A stretch of 64,000 nucleotides of DNA from CAUYXS01 sp965248495 (GTDB lineage Bacteria > Chloroflexota > Dehalococcoidia > Lucifugimonadales > Australimonadaceae): positions 1,488,001 through 1,552,000 of the forward strand of contig CBDFJL010000003.1 of the NCBI GenBank assembly GCA_965248495.1, read 5' to 3'. Position 1 is the first letter of the stretch, and each line of letters begins with the position of its first letter. A model generated the notes under the pieces. The model was not told the origin of the DNA. It ran no database searches and was given only the letters and a program-made list of their open reading frames with translations. Both the position numbers and the translations under genes were made by a program. Shown here piece by piece: positions 16,423-25,061 of this stretch.

Positions 16423-17250
16423 CTACTCGATGGCGAAGACGGCGCGGACCGAGACGATGACGTCGAGGTCGCCTGCGATGATCGGGGTTGGAGCGGCGAA
16501 GGCGCCCTGCGCGGAGGCCGCCTCGGCGAACCGAGGGTAGTCGATGGCGGGTGCCGGTGCGCTGGTCTCCGTGATGAAGATCAGTGTGCCGCGCTTCACG
16601 CCGGTCTCGCTGGCGAACAGGTCAGCCCGGGCGACGACGCTTCGCAGTGCCAGCAGCCTGGCCTCCTCCTGCGCCCCCGTGCGGTCCTCGATGTCGAAGC
16701 GCACGCTGTTTATGCGCGTCGCGTCGCCGCCTGCGGCGGTCACCCCGTCGATGACATCGCCCACGCGGTCGAGGTCGTGCAGGGTGACCTCCAGCGTGTT
16801 CGTCACAATGTAGCCGACGAGGACCCGCTCGGTACGGCGGAAGCCGTTAATGACCTCGCGGAACTCGTACTGCGGCTGGATGTTGAAGTACGTGGTCTTG
16901 GCGTCGTTCTCGGACACGCCGCGGGCGCGGAGCGCATCGAGCATGCCATCGATGGCGTTGGCTGCGATGTCCCTGGCCTCGGTTACTGTCGCGCCGATGC
17001 CTTCGACGCCGAGCGACAACAGCGCGACATCAGGGTCCACCGTCGCCTTGCCGATGCCGGTCACGTGGATGCCGGCCGCGCCGTCCGTGGCCACCGAGCG
17101 TGCCAGCTCCGCCGCGAACGTGTCGAAGCTGCCGACGCTACCGACGGGCACGTTGTCATCGCCGCTACCGCAGGCCGCCGTCACCAGCGCGACAATCACG
17201 AGTAGCGATACTGCGAGGGCGAGCTTGCCCTTCTTGGTCAGGTTCTTCAT
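16423..17250 (-). CDS. SIMPL-domain (DUF541) lipoprotein
   Basis: The 275-aa exported lipoprotein has a signal peptide LALAVSLLVIVALVTAACGS with lipobox Cys27. The mature part is one SIMPL domain (GIHVTGIGKATVDPDVALLSLGVE through SVRAVFAIE). Bacterial SIMPL proteins such as BP26/OMP28 and YggE form ring-shaped oligomers and are linked to oxidative stress tolerance, but a biochemical activity is not established. It sits downstream of an ECF sigma/anti-sigma pair on the same strand, separated by 146 bp, so it may be a target of that sigma factor. That link is speculative. Confidence 0.85.
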   Translation of the reverse strand: MKNLTKKGKLALAVSLLVIVALVTAACGSGDDNVPVGSVGSFDTFAAELARSVATDGAAGIHVTGIGKATVDPDVALLSLGVEGIGATVTEARDIAANAIDGMLDALRARGVSENDAKTTYFNIQPQYEFREVINGFRRTERVLVGYIVTNTLEVTLHDLDRVGDVIDGVTAAGGDATRINSVRFDIEDRTGAQEEARLLALRSVVARADLFASETGVKRGTLIFITETSAPAPAIDYPRFAEAASAQGAFAAPTPIIAGDLDVIVSVRAVFAIE

Positions 17251-17396
17251 GTCGGTCCTCCTTGGGGTCCTCTATCCCTAGGACGGGGCAGACCCACCGA
17301 ATGTTCCCGTCTATCGCCGGGTCATCTTCGCCCCCAGCCGAGGGCGCAGGCACGAGGCTGGGGCGCCGCGGGAGTGTGGGCCCCTAAACGCCGGCG

Positions 17397-18026
17397 CTAC
17401 GGCCACGAGCGTCGCGCGGCGCAGACGCTAGTGGTGACGGCACCGAGGGCTAACGCTGCGGTGACCAGACCGACGGCGACAACGGCCCAGCCCAGCGCGC
17501 CCCGGTCGCCTACGCCGCCGGACTCGTCGGGTAGGGCCTGCGCTGCAACCAGCGGCGCCGGTTCGGGCGCGGCGCTTGGTGCGGAGAACGACCGCGCCTC
17601 GGCGTCCTCGCCGCTTGCCGCCTCGGGCGCCGCCAGGGATTCGGCGCTGGGCGGGAGCGTCAGATTCGATACGCCACTTGGTGAGTCGACGACGGCAAGG
17701 TCGGTGGCGATGAGCGCGACGAGCGCGATGGCCGCGACGGCGGTCATCGCCTGGAGCGCTCGTAGTCGTGGTGCCGGACTGCGGGGCGCCGCGGGCGCTG
17801 GGACGCCGGCCAAGGTGAACGAGCGGGGCGCCGAAACCAGTGGCTGTGCCCGTAGCAGTCCTGCCAGCGCCATGGTCTCCTCGTACTCAACGCGCAGCTC
17901 GGCGCTGGACGCGATAAGCGCATCCAGCCGGGCCTCATCGTGCGCGTTCAGCCGTCGGCTGGCTGCGTCCGTCAGCAGCAAGCGGAACTCGCGCCGTCTA
18001 CGTCCGAATATGCGATCGAGCATCAT
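17397..18026 (-). CDS. Putative anti-sigma factor, membrane protein
   Basis: The 209-aa protein has an N-terminal soluble region with a zinc-less anti-sigma-like helical layout (RLNAHDEARLDALIASSAEL) and a first membrane helix LQAMTAVAAIALVALIATDLA near residue 90. A Pro/Ala/Ser/Glu-rich extracytoplasmic stretch follows, then a second helix GWAVVAVGLVTAALALGAV near the C-terminus. No named domain is clear. Its ATG overlaps, as ATGA, the stop of the -1-frame continuation of the sigma gene upstream. This is the usual arrangement for a sigma and its cognate anti-sigma factor and is the main basis for the call. Confidence 0.6.
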   Translation of the reverse strand: MMLDRIFGRRRREFRLLLTDAASRRLNAHDEARLDALIASSAELRVEYEETMALAGLLRAQPLVSAPRSFTLAGVPAPAAPRSPAPRLRALQAMTAVAAIALVALIATDLAVVDSPSGVSNLTLPPSAESLAAPEAASGEDAEARSFSAPSAAPEPAPLVAAQALPDESGGVGDRGALGWAVVAVGLVTAALALGAVTTSVCAARRSWP

Positions 18027-18087
18027 GCGCCCTCACTACTGGGACGCTTGGGAGCCCTCGCTGGTTCCAAGCGGGCACGTAGGAGCA

Positions 18088-18119
18088 CCCGCCTCAGTCG
18101 CGGCCGCGACTGAGGCGGG
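18088..18119. repeat. Perfect 32-bp palindrome across the end of the sigma gene
   Basis: CCCGCCTCAGTCGCGG is followed directly by its reverse complement with no spacer. The sigma gene's in-frame TGA lies within it. Confidence 0.9.
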
Positions 18120-18648
18120 ACTTGACCGTGCCGACGGATACGCCGGTCACGCTCGCGGCCTCCTCGTAGGCAAGCTGCTGTAGATCGACCAGCGTGATGA
18201 CCAATCGCTGGTCCTCGGGGAGCTGGCTCAGCGCGTTCTGGATCGCCCGCGCATCTTCGGCGCGCTCCGCCTCCAGTTCGGGCGATGGGTCGGCCGACGG
18301 CCAGTAACCGCCGGGGTCGCCCGCCGCGGTGATCGCGTCCAGCGACGTGGTGCGCCGAGCGTGGGTCGAGCGCAAGCGGTCCCGTGCGGCGTTCGCGACG
18401 ATCGTCAGCAGCCAGGAGCGCAGGCTGCCGCCGCGGTAGCGGGCCAGGTTGCGGTAGGCCGAGAAGAGGGCCTCCTGCGTGGCGTCTTCGGCGCCGGAGG
18501 GGTCGTGCAGCATGCGCAGCGCGACGTTGTATGCCAGCTGCTGGTAGCGCTCGACGATCGCATTGAACGCGGCCAGGTCGCCATCTCTCGCGCGAGCCAC
18601 CCATAGACGCTCGTCGTCGGGTGTGGGATCGCTGGGGTAAGAGCGCAT
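18094..18648 (-). CDS. ECF-type RNA polymerase sigma factor (C-terminus continues in -1 frame to 18023)
   Basis: This sigma-70 family regulator has region 2 (WVARARDGDLAAFNAIVERY, DATQEALFSAYRNLARYR) and region 4 (LPEDQRLVITLVDLQQLAYEEAASVTGVSVGTVKSRLSRGRD). The start at 18648 gives MRSYPSDPTPDDERLW; 57 more open codons upstream do not look coding. The in-frame stop at 18094 comes abruptly after SRLSRGRD, where relatives continue with an Arg/Leu helix. In the -1 frame the sequence continues LRRVLLRARLEPARAPKRP and ends at a TGA overlapping the anti-sigma start (18023-18026). This points to a frameshift or an assembly indel at the 18088-18119 palindrome. It is 184 aa as written and about 208 if joined. 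Confidence 0.8.
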   Translation of the reverse strand: MRSYPSDPTPDDERLWVARARDGDLAAFNAIVERYQQLAYNVALRMLHDPSGAEDATQEALFSAYRNLARYRGGSLRSWLLTIVANAARDRLRSTHARRTTSLDAITAAGDPGGYWPSADPSPELEAERAEDARAIQNALSQLPEDQRLVITLVDLQQLAYEEAASVTGVSVGTVKSRLSRGRD

Positions 18649-18767
18649 TGGATGGTTAGGGGAATGGTTCGGGGGTCGACTTGGGCGCTGGCCTAAGGCG
18701 GCGACTCGCGCGGCCGCGGTCATTCTAGCAACCCTCCGCGAGGCAATGGCCTGCCAAACCCTGCTGG

Positions 18768-18773
18768 TATAAT
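18768..18773 (+). promoter_or_regulatory. Extended -10 TGGTATAAT of lepB (leaderless)
   Basis: TGG-TATAAT is a consensus extended -10. It ends 6 nt before ATG 18780, so the mRNA should start at or next to the first codon. A second in-frame ATG at 18807 would give a 27-nt leader. Confidence 0.65.
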
Positions 18774-18779
18774 TGGGAG

Positions 18780-19403
18780 ATGGCCGCTCGGTGGCCCTGG
18801 TACCCCATGCGAACTGCAATCCGCGAGGCTATCGAGACAATCGCGCTTGCTGTCCTGCTCACTCTCCTCTTTCAGGCGACGATCCAGCTGTTCGAGGTCC
18901 AGGGGCCGAGCATGGACCCGAGACTGGCGACCGGCGACCGTGTGTTCGTCAACAAGGCGCTGTACATGGAGGTGGATGCCAACCGCGTGGGACGATTCCT
19001 GCCCTGGGTCGACTCCGAGCCGGGTCAAGCATGGCATCCGTTCGGGGAGCCGGCGACCGGCGACATCGTCGTGTTCCGATTCCCGAACGATGAGACGCAG
19101 TCGTTCGTCAAGCGGATCATTGGCATGCCCGGCGACACGGTGGGGGTCCAGCGGGGCACCGTCTTCGTCAACGGCGAGCCGCTCGACGAGCCCTACGTGG
19201 TCCACGACTCGAACGAGACGCTGCCGCCCTTCGTGGTTGGCGAGGCCGAGTACTACGTCATGGGAGACAACCGGCTCCAGAGCAACGACTCCCGCAACTG
19301 GGGTCCGGTGCCCGAGGACAACATCATTGGCCGCGCCTGGGTCGGCTACTGGCCGCTGGACCGCTTTAGCGCGCTCGTGAGCCGACTGCCGAGCCTCTGG
19401 TAG
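18780..19403 (+). CDS. lepB: Signal peptidase I
   Basis: The 207-aa membrane-anchored protease removes signal peptides from exported proteins. One membrane helix (AIETIALAVLLTLLFQATI) is followed by the catalytic Ser in VQGPSMDPRLATGDRVFVNK (Ser44) and the catalytic Lys in FVKRIIGMPGD near residue 110. The C-terminal box is MGDNRLQSNDSRNWG. The length fits the single-anchor form of Gram-positive-type organisms. ATG 18780 follows a strong extended -10 by 6 nt. The gene ends 12 nt before tRNA-Lys. Confidence 0.95.
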   Translation: MAARWPWYPMRTAIREAIETIALAVLLTLLFQATIQLFEVQGPSMDPRLATGDRVFVNKALYMEVDANRVGRFLPWVDSEPGQAWHPFGEPATGDIVVFRFPNDETQSFVKRIIGMPGDTVGVQRGTVFVNGEPLDEPYVVHDSNETLPPFVVGEAEYYVMGDNRLQSNDSRNWGPVPEDNIIGRAWVGYWPLDRFSALVSRLPSLW

Positions 19404-19415
19404 GCTGCGCGCCCT

Positions 19416-19490
19416 GGCCCGGTAGCTCAATGGCAGAGCGTCGGACTTTTAATCCGAGCGTTGTGGGTTCGATTCCCACCCGGGCTACCA
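19416..19490 (+). tRNA. tRNA-Lys (anticodon TTT)
   Basis: The 75 nt include an encoded CCA. The acceptor arms are GGCCCGG and CCGGGCT, the anticodon stem is TCGGA/TCCGA around loop CTTTTAA, and the T arm is GTGGG-TTCGATT-CCCAC. The cloverleaf is complete. Confidence 0.96.
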
Positions 19491-19515
19491 AGCGACCTTC
19501 CCGCAGAGGGTGAGC

Positions 19516-20067
19516 ATGCCACCCATCGATCCGATACGCACCGAGCGCCTGATCCTGCGCGAGCTCGCCGCGGAGGATTGGCGGCCTACGCTCGCGCTGA
19601 GGTCTGACCCAGAGGTCATGCGCTACATGGGGTTGCCGCGTGAAACGGAAGAGGAAACGCGGGCTTTCGTGGCACGCTGCGTCGCAAGCCAACCCGACGA
19701 GCCGCGGAGATGGCTCCCCCTTTCGATTGTATTGCGCGCGGACGAGCGGGTGATCGGCGGGTGCGGCCTGACCATGTCGTCGAACGTCGCGGGGGAGGCG
19801 GACGTTGGCTACCTGCTCGAGCGCGCGTCCTGGGGCAAGGGTTACGCAACGGAGGCCTTGCGGGCACTGCTTGGAGTCGGCTTCGAGAACATGGGCGCGC
19901 ATCGCATCGTCGCCAACTGTGCCGTAGAGAACGCCGCGTCAGCGCGTGTCCTGGACAAGGTCGGCATGCGGCGCGAGGGATTGCTAAGGCAACAGGTATG
20001 GACTGGCGAGCGTTGGCGTGACTGCCACCTCTACGCCATCCTCGAAGACGAATGGCGCGCGGAGTGA
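19516..20067 (+). CDS. GNAT acetyltransferase, RimJ/RimL-like
   Basis: This is a 183-aa acetyl-CoA N-acyltransferase. It opens with RTERLILRELAAEDW, the usual start of the RimJ/RimL group, and has the acetyl-CoA-binding segment YLLERASWGKGYATEALRAL and the C-terminal NAASARVLDKVGMRREGLL. I chose ATG 19516 with GAGGG upstream; a GTG at 19510 is also possible. The group acetylates ribosomal protein N-termini, amino acids or antibiotics, and the substrate is not predictable here. The stop overlaps possible upstream starts of the following hydrolase gene. Confidence 0.85.
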   Translation: MPPIDPIRTERLILRELAAEDWRPTLALRSDPEVMRYMGLPRETEEETRAFVARCVASQPDEPRRWLPLSIVLRADERVIGGCGLTMSSNVAGEADVGYLLERASWGKGYATEALRALLGVGFENMGAHRIVANCAVENAASARVLDKVGMRREGLLRQQVWTGERWRDCHLYAILEDEWRAE

Positions 20068-20078
20068 GCGCTGAGCCC

Positions 20079-20747
20079 ATGCCGCACATCGAGCCCATGA
20101 GCACCGAGCGCCTATCGATACCGGTACCCGGCCACGGCTCCGTCACCGCGCTGCGGACGCCGGTGCCCGGCCATGCGTGGACCTTCGCCTACGCCCCCGG
20201 CGCTGGAAGCAACGTCGATGATCCGTTCGCGGCGCACGCGGCGCCGCTGCTGGCGGCACGAGGGATCGAGGTCGTGCGCTTTCAATTCCCCTACGCCGAG
20301 CGCGGAGCGAAACGCCCCGATCCACCGCCGGTGCTGCGGGAGACGTGGCGTGCCGTCGTCGATGCGGTGCGCCCCGAGACCGGCAGGCTCGTCGTCGGCG
20401 GGAGGTCGATGGGCGGCCGGATTGCTTCCATGGCCGTTGCCGAGGGGCTCGTGGCCGACGCGTTGGCGCTGCTCGCCTACCCGTTGCACCCGCCCGGCAG
20501 CGCCAAGCGCTCGCGGGTCATCCACCTCCCGGCGATAGGCGTGCCGACGCTGTTTTGCTCGGGCACGCGCGACGCCTTCGGTGCGCCCGAGGAGCTCCGC
20601 GTCGCAGCCGCCGAGGTCTCCGGGTCCCGCCTGCACCTGCTGGAGAGGGCCGACCACGGCTTCGCGGCGGGGAAGAGGCGGCCGCGCACAGAGGTGTGGG
20701 ACGAGGTCGCCGACGTGATGGCGGAGTGGCTAGCGGGGCTCGCCTAG
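20079..20747 (+). CDS. Alpha/beta hydrolase, KANL3/Tex30-like (COG3571 type)
   Basis: The predicted hydrolase is about 222 aa. It has the oxyanion region FAYAPGAGSNVDDP, the nucleophile elbow GGRSMGGRIAS near residue 110 of the family numbering, and the late catalytic His in LLERADHGFAAGKR. Substrate is unknown. Three in-frame ATGs (20052, 20079, 20097) could serve as start; 20079 follows the previous stop closely without a long overlap. Its stop overlaps the stop of the convergent ku gene by 4 bp. Confidence 0.8.
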   Translation: MPHIEPMSTERLSIPVPGHGSVTALRTPVPGHAWTFAYAPGAGSNVDDPFAAHAAPLLAARGIEVVRFQFPYAERGAKRPDPPPVLRETWRAVVDAVRPETGRLVVGGRSMGGRIASMAVAEGLVADALALLAYPLHPPGSAKRSRVIHLPAIGVPTLFCSGTRDAFGAPEELRVAAAEVSGSRLHLLERADHGFAAGKRRPRTEVWDEVADVMAEWLAGLA

Positions 20748-21547
20748 GCCGCCGACCCCTCGCCGGCGTGGGCGGTCTTGGCCGCCTCGATGCTCGCCCG
20801 CAGCGCCTCCATCAGGTCGCGTACCTCGCCCTTCGGCGCCGGCCCGGCCGACGCGACCGGCGCACCGCTGCCCAGCTTGGCCGCGATGACGTCTTGGAGC
20901 GTGATGCGGTACTCGTCGCGAAACTCGGTGGGGTCGAAGGGGCGTGTGAGCTGATCGACGAGCATCACCGCCATGTCGCGCTCGGCGTCCGTGATGGTGG
21001 TCTCCTCCTCAGGCAGCGCGAGCTCGGCGGTCGTCCGGATCTCGTCCGGGTAGTACATGGTCTCCATGATGAGGCCTTCGTGGAACGGCCGAACGACGCA
21101 GAGGTGTTCCTTTTGGCGGATGGATACCTTCGCGATCGCGACTCGGGTGGTGGCCTCGAGCGCCCTCTTCAGGAGGTAGAAGGGCTTGACGCCAACCTCC
21201 TCCGGTTCGAGGAAGTAGCTGCGCTCGTAGTGAATGGGGTCGATGGCGGCGAGGTCCACGAACTGAGCGATCTCGATGGTGTGTTTGGAGGGGACGGGTA
21301 CGTTTTCGAAGTCCGCCTCCTCCATGACCAGATACTCGTCCTTGGTGAACTCGTACCCGCGGACAACCTCCGCGAGCTCGACCTCCGCCTCGTGGTGCGG
21401 GCACCAGCGCTTCTGCCGCAACCGGTGGTGGCAGGTGCTGTGGAGCTGCACGAAGGCGATGTCCTTCTGCTCCGTCGCGATGTAGAGCTTGATAGGGATG
21501 GCGACCATCCCGAAGCTGATCGCTCCCTTCCAGATTGAACGGGCCAC
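20744..21547 (-). CDS. ku: Ku protein (non-homologous end joining)
   Basis: The 267-aa bacterial Ku homodimer threads onto broken DNA ends and recruits LigD. The family opening MARSIWKGAISFGMVAIPIK is intact, followed by the core beta-barrel segments (RWCPHHEAEVE, RGYEFTKDEYLVM, YFLEPEEVGVKPFYLL). The C-terminal tail after the core is short and Ala-rich. The start is GTG with GGAGG upstream. No ligD is adjacent, so the ligase must be elsewhere, or Ku works with another ligase. With sbcD and mutS2, it adds to the DNA repair content of the window. Confidence 0.95.
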   Translation of the reverse strand: MARSIWKGAISFGMVAIPIKLYIATEQKDIAFVQLHSTCHHRLRQKRWCPHHEAEVELAEVVRGYEFTKDEYLVMEEADFENVPVPSKHTIEIAQFVDLAAIDPIHYERSYFLEPEEVGVKPFYLLKRALEATTRVAIAKVSIRQKEHLCVVRPFHEGLIMETMYYPDEIRTTAELALPEEETTITDAERDMAVMLVDQLTRPFDPTEFRDEYRITLQDVIAAKLGSGAPVASAGPAPKGEVRDLMEALRASIEAAKTAHAGEGSAA

Positions 21548-21652
21548 GTCAAACCTCCGTCCCTGGGCGATATCGCCGGAGGCGAGTGTATGCTTGGGGC
21601 TCTGGGGCAGTCAACGAAGCCAAAAGTCGGCTTCTGGAGGTAGCACCAGCCT

Positions 21653-22357
21653 GTGCAGCCCGAAGCCGAATCCCACGAGCCCGACCTCAAAGAGCCGCTA
21701 CGTCTGCCCCGCGACCGTGAGGACGACGCCCTCGACGTCCTGACCGCGGCGTTCCTCGACGATCCCGTGATCCGCTTCGTCGCCGGCGGCGGCAACCGGA
21801 GCCACGTGACGCGCTACGTCCTGGGCACCCTGCTGCAGCACGGCCTTCGTCACGGCCAGGTGTGGGCCTACATGGACGCCGCCGCCAAGGTGCCCGAAGG
21901 CGCCAAGATACCTCCCCAGCCGATCCCGGGCGTGGCCATCTGGTTTCCCCCCGGTACCGACAAGCTGACGCTGTTTCGGCGCCTGGTGACCGGCATGCTG
22001 ACCGAGCGCCTCGAGCTCGGGCGCCAGGGCAGCCGGCGGATGTCGGTATTCAATCGCGCGTCCGGGGAGCTACAGCGAGGGGTGATTTCCGGTGCCCACT
22101 GGCACCTCCAGATAATCGGCGTCGACCCGGATTACCAGCGGCGGGGGCTGGGAGCGAGCATGGTGCGCTACCTGTTGCGGCGCATCGATCGCGAGGCACT
22201 GCCGACCTACCTCAACACGACGACAGACGAAGGGGTGGCGCTATACCAGCGGTTGGGATTCGCGGTCGGGGCCGAGGCTGATGTGCCGGGAGACGGGCCG
22301 CACCTGTGGGCCATGGTCCGGCCCGCAGCTACTCCAGGGTCGGCGCCGCTGGGCTGA
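21653..22357 (+). CDS. GNAT family N-acetyltransferase
   Basis: In this 234-aa protein the acetyl-CoA site is visible as LQIIGVDPDYQRRGLGASMVRYLL near residue 165, and the C-terminal TDEGVALYQRLGF is typical of GNAT enzymes. The N-terminal half, with DALDVLTAAFLDDPVIRF, resembles acetyltransferases of the small-molecule group. The start is GTG at 21653, with GGAGG about 11 nt upstream. The last 29 bp overlap the end of the convergent NHL lipoprotein gene. The substrate is unknown. Confidence 0.8.
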   Translation: MQPEAESHEPDLKEPLRLPRDREDDALDVLTAAFLDDPVIRFVAGGGNRSHVTRYVLGTLLQHGLRHGQVWAYMDAAAKVPEGAKIPPQPIPGVAIWFPPGTDKLTLFRRLVTGMLTERLELGRQGSRRMSVFNRASGELQRGVISGAHWHLQIIGVDPDYQRRGLGASMVRYLLRRIDREALPTYLNTTTDEGVALYQRLGFAVGAEADVPGDGPHLWAMVRPAATPGSAPLG

Positions 22358-23477
22358 TGGAGAACTTCTGGAGCCGGTCCAATCGCCTATCCGTGGCGTA
22401 GACCTCCGAGCCCGTGACGCCGATACCGCTGAGTTCGACGAACGAGCCGTTGGCGACCCCCTCCCGCCCGACGGTGCCGATGGGGTTGCCATCGCGGTCA
22501 AGGACAGTGATGACGTTCAGGCCCGCCTCGACGACGTAGATGCGGCCCAGGCTGTCGATCTCGATGTCGACGGGGTCGTCGAACCCGACAAGCGTCTTAA
22601 TATAGCCGCCCTGCGGGTCGAAGATCTGGATGCGGTCATTGCCGGTGTCGGCCACGTAGACCTTGGAGTCGGGGCTGACGGCGACGGACTGGGGGCTGAT
22701 CAATTCACCCGCGGCGGCTCCGTACCAGCCCCACTCGCGCAGGTAGGCGCCGTTGATGGTGAGCTTCTGGATGCGGTGGTTCGCCGTGTCGGCCACGTAG
22801 ACGTTGCCGACGGCGTCCACCGCGACGTCCATAGGCCGGCTGAACTCGCGAGTCCCTGAGCCCGGCAGCCCCCAATAGTCATCGAAGAATCCACTTCGCG
22901 AGAAGACGTGGACTCGATTGTTGCTGGCCTCGGCGATCCAAACCCTGCCGGTCGGGCCGATCGCCATGCCTCGGGGCTCGCGCAGCTGGGCTGGCCCCGT
23001 GCCGGTCATGCCCATGAGGAATTGGAACGTGCCGGTGGCGTCGAAGGCCTGCACCCGGTCAGCAAAGCTATCGGAGACGTAGATGGTCCCGTCGTTCCCG
23101 ACGACCACGTCAGAGATATCGAGGAACTCGCCCAGCTTCGCGCCGGTCGTGCCGCGGGCCCACACGAACGCCGCCGTCACGAACTGATGGCTCGGCGGCG
23201 GCGGCGTAACGGTGGGCGTCGGCGTCACCGTCGGTGTGGCGGTGGGCGTCGGCGTCGGGCCGGGGGTTGGCGTGGCCCGGGGGGTCGGCGTTGGCGTCGG
23301 CGATTGGCTCGCGGCCAGGATCGTCGCCCAAGTCGGCGTCGGCTCCGGAACGGCGGCCTGCTCGTCCGCGGCCTGCGCCTGCTGGGGCCCGGGCAGCGAG
23401 AAGGGGTCACCGCCGCAGGCCGCGAGCACGAGGGCGCCCGCAGCCAGCAGCGCGAATGCAAACGAACGCGGCCTCAC
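22329..23477 (-). CDS. NHL-repeat lipoprotein
   Basis: The exported protein is 382 aa from GTG 23477, chosen because CGGAGC precedes it and the signal peptide RPRSFAFALLAAGALVLAACGG starts at once. A Pro-Thr linker of about 45 residues (repeated PTPT units) separates the lipidated Cys from six or more NHL repeats such as GTIYVSDSFADRVQAFDATG and GNVYVADTANHRIQKLTING, which form a beta-propeller. Such surface propellers usually bind proteins or ligands, and no catalytic motif is visible. The frame is open about 44 codons upstream of the chosen start. Confidence 0.85.
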   Translation of the reverse strand: MRPRSFAFALLAAGALVLAACGGDPFSLPGPQQAQAADEQAAVPEPTPTWATILAASQSPTPTPTPRATPTPGPTPTPTATPTVTPTPTVTPPPPSHQFVTAAFVWARGTTGAKLGEFLDISDVVVGNDGTIYVSDSFADRVQAFDATGTFQFLMGMTGTGPAQLREPRGMAIGPTGRVWIAEASNNRVHVFSRSGFFDDYWGLPGSGTREFSRPMDVAVDAVGNVYVADTANHRIQKLTINGAYLREWGWYGAAAGELISPQSVAVSPDSKVYVADTGNDRIQIFDPQGGYIKTLVGFDDPVDIEIDSLGRIYVVEAGLNVITVLDRDGNPIGTVGREGVANGSFVELSGIGVTGSEVYATDRRLDRLQKFSISPAAPTLE

Positions 23478-23665
23478 GGCTGCGCTCCGTGCTCTCTGGG
23501 CCGACGACGGTGCGTTCAGCACGCCGAGCGGCCACGGTTCCCCAACCGGCCACAGTCCCATGGATCCCACCTGCGAGCCCCACTCTTCGAGGGGCATGCA
23601 CCACTCCATGGAGCACCAGGTGACGGACGGCCCGAAACGTACTTTGGTACAGGGTCGGTTGCGGG

Positions 23666-24328
23666 CTAGGGCCCTTCCGCTATCTCCACGGTCAACAGCG
23701 TGTCGCCCGAACCCCGCGGGTTCCGTGAGGGGTCGCGTTCAGTGAGATTGCCGAGCACGTCCATGCCGCCGACGACCTTTCCGAACACGGCGTGGAGGTT
23801 GTCGAGATGCGGTGTCGGGCCGAAGGTGATGAAGAACTGGCTCCCGTTGGTGTTGGGCCCAGCGTTGGCCATCGAGAGGGTGCCCGGCGAGTCGTGTCGC
23901 AGGTCTGGATGGAACTCGTCCTCGAACCGGTATCCGGGGCCGCCGCTGCCGGTGCCCGTGGGGTCGCCACCCTGGGCCATGAAACCCGCGAGGACCCGGT
24001 GGAAGCTGGTGTTGTCATAAAAGCCCTCGCGGGCGAGGAAGACGAAGTTGTTGACGGTGACTGGTGCCCTGTCGGCAGCCAGCTCGACCACGATGTCGCC
24101 CTTCTCCGTCTTGAACGTCGCCACGTAGCTCTTGGTCGAATCGATCGTCAATGCCGGCGGTGCGTTGTAGCTTTCGGCCACGAGGGTCCTCCCTGTCGGT
24201 GGTGATGTTGCTTCGGCCGGGGGCACGGTGGCCGTGGCGGAGCCACCGCAGGCGGCGGCCAATGCCCCGATGATGGAAACGAGCACGATGGCCGCTGCGC
24301 GGGAGAAGGTCAACCGGACGCTAGTCAC
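23666..24328 (-). CDS. Cyclophilin-type peptidyl-prolyl isomerase lipoprotein
   Basis: The 220-aa protein has a lipoprotein signal (AAAIVLVSIIGALAAACGG) followed by a single cyclophilin domain. Catalytic-site motifs are TSFHRVLAGFMAQGGDPTGT and SMANAGPNTNGSQFFITFG, and the domain is complete to LLTVEIAEGP. It should speed proline isomerisation in exported proteins outside the membrane. The likely start is GTG at 24328. It lies 188 bp downstream of the NHL lipoprotein's start on the same strand. Confidence 0.92.
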   Translation of the reverse strand: MTSVRLTFSRAAAIVLVSIIGALAAACGGSATATVPPAEATSPPTGRTLVAESYNAPPALTIDSTKSYVATFKTEKGDIVVELAADRAPVTVNNFVFLAREGFYDNTSFHRVLAGFMAQGGDPTGTGSGGPGYRFEDEFHPDLRHDSPGTLSMANAGPNTNGSQFFITFGPTPHLDNLHAVFGKVVGGMDVLGNLTERDPSRNPRGSGDTLLTVEIAEGP

Positions 24329-24645
24329 CGAAAATACCCCTCGTGCCGCACGGTGCCCGCCAAGACGTTTGGCGCGTCGACGGCGGTGCTGATGGGAGTG
24401 CTTGGCCCGGTCGATCTCGACGTGCTGAATGGCTGCGCGTGAGGCTATCGGGGCCCGCGTGAGGAGTCAAACACCTACGCGTGGTGGTGCAAACCCCCCT
24501 CACTAATACAAATTCACCCCCAGGCCAAGCCTGCCGACCGGTGGGACGATGGTGTCGTGGCTGCGGCCGGCATGGCTGCGCCGGAGCCCGGCTCGTACGA
24601 GACCCCCAAAACCGGCGAGGGTCGAAACGCGAGAGGAGAATTCCG
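24329..24645. other. Intergenic region of 317 bp
   Basis: No coding sequence is supported. An AT-rich patch at 24504-24515 (TAATACAAAT) could hold a -10 box for the response regulator, leaving a leader of about 130 nt. Nothing else is recognised. Confidence 0.4.
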
Positions 24646-25014
24646 ATGAAAAAGGTCCTGCTGGCTGACGATGAGGCTCGCATCCTCAGCCTCATGGAGG
24701 CGACCCTCGGGACCGACGGGCGTTTCAAGGTCCTGCTCGCGTCCGACGGTGAACAGGCGCTTCGTCTATGTGCCGAGCACCGCCCGGACTTGGTATTCCT
24801 CGATCTGTTGATGCCCAAGTTGGACGGCAACGCCGTGTGCAGGGCGCTCAAAGAGAGCGATGACATGCGGCACATCAAGGTCGTTATGCTGACGGCCATG
24901 GCGCAGGACTCGGACCGCGACACGGCCCTGGGCGCCGGCGCGGACGACTACATGACCAAGCCCTTCAGCCCCGCCGCCCTCGTCGCGAAGATCGAGGAGA
25001 TGCTGGCCGCCTAG
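24646..25014 (+). CDS. Stand-alone receiver-domain response regulator (CheY-like)
   Basis: The 122-aa protein is only a receiver domain. Acidic residues DDE are at 9-11, the phospho-acceptor Asp lies in LVFLDLLMPKLDG near residue 53, and the conserved Lys is in DDYMTKPFSPAAL near residue 105. There is no output domain, so it must act by protein contact or phosphotransfer. GAGAGGAG precedes the ATG by 8 nt. No kinase gene is nearby. Confidence 0.93.
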   Translation: MKKVLLADDEARILSLMEATLGTDGRFKVLLASDGEQALRLCAEHRPDLVFLDLLMPKLDGNAVCRALKESDDMRHIKVVMLTAMAQDSDRDTALGAGADDYMTKPFSPAALVAKIEEMLAA

Positions 25015-25061
25015 CGCGGCCGACGCGGCCCCCAGTACGAGCGAAAAGCCGAGCTCAGCCC

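Noticed and set aside
23212..23340. Microsatellite-like GGCGTCGGCGT stretch
   Set aside because: It encodes the Pro-Thr linker of the NHL lipoprotein and is explained by codon repetition.
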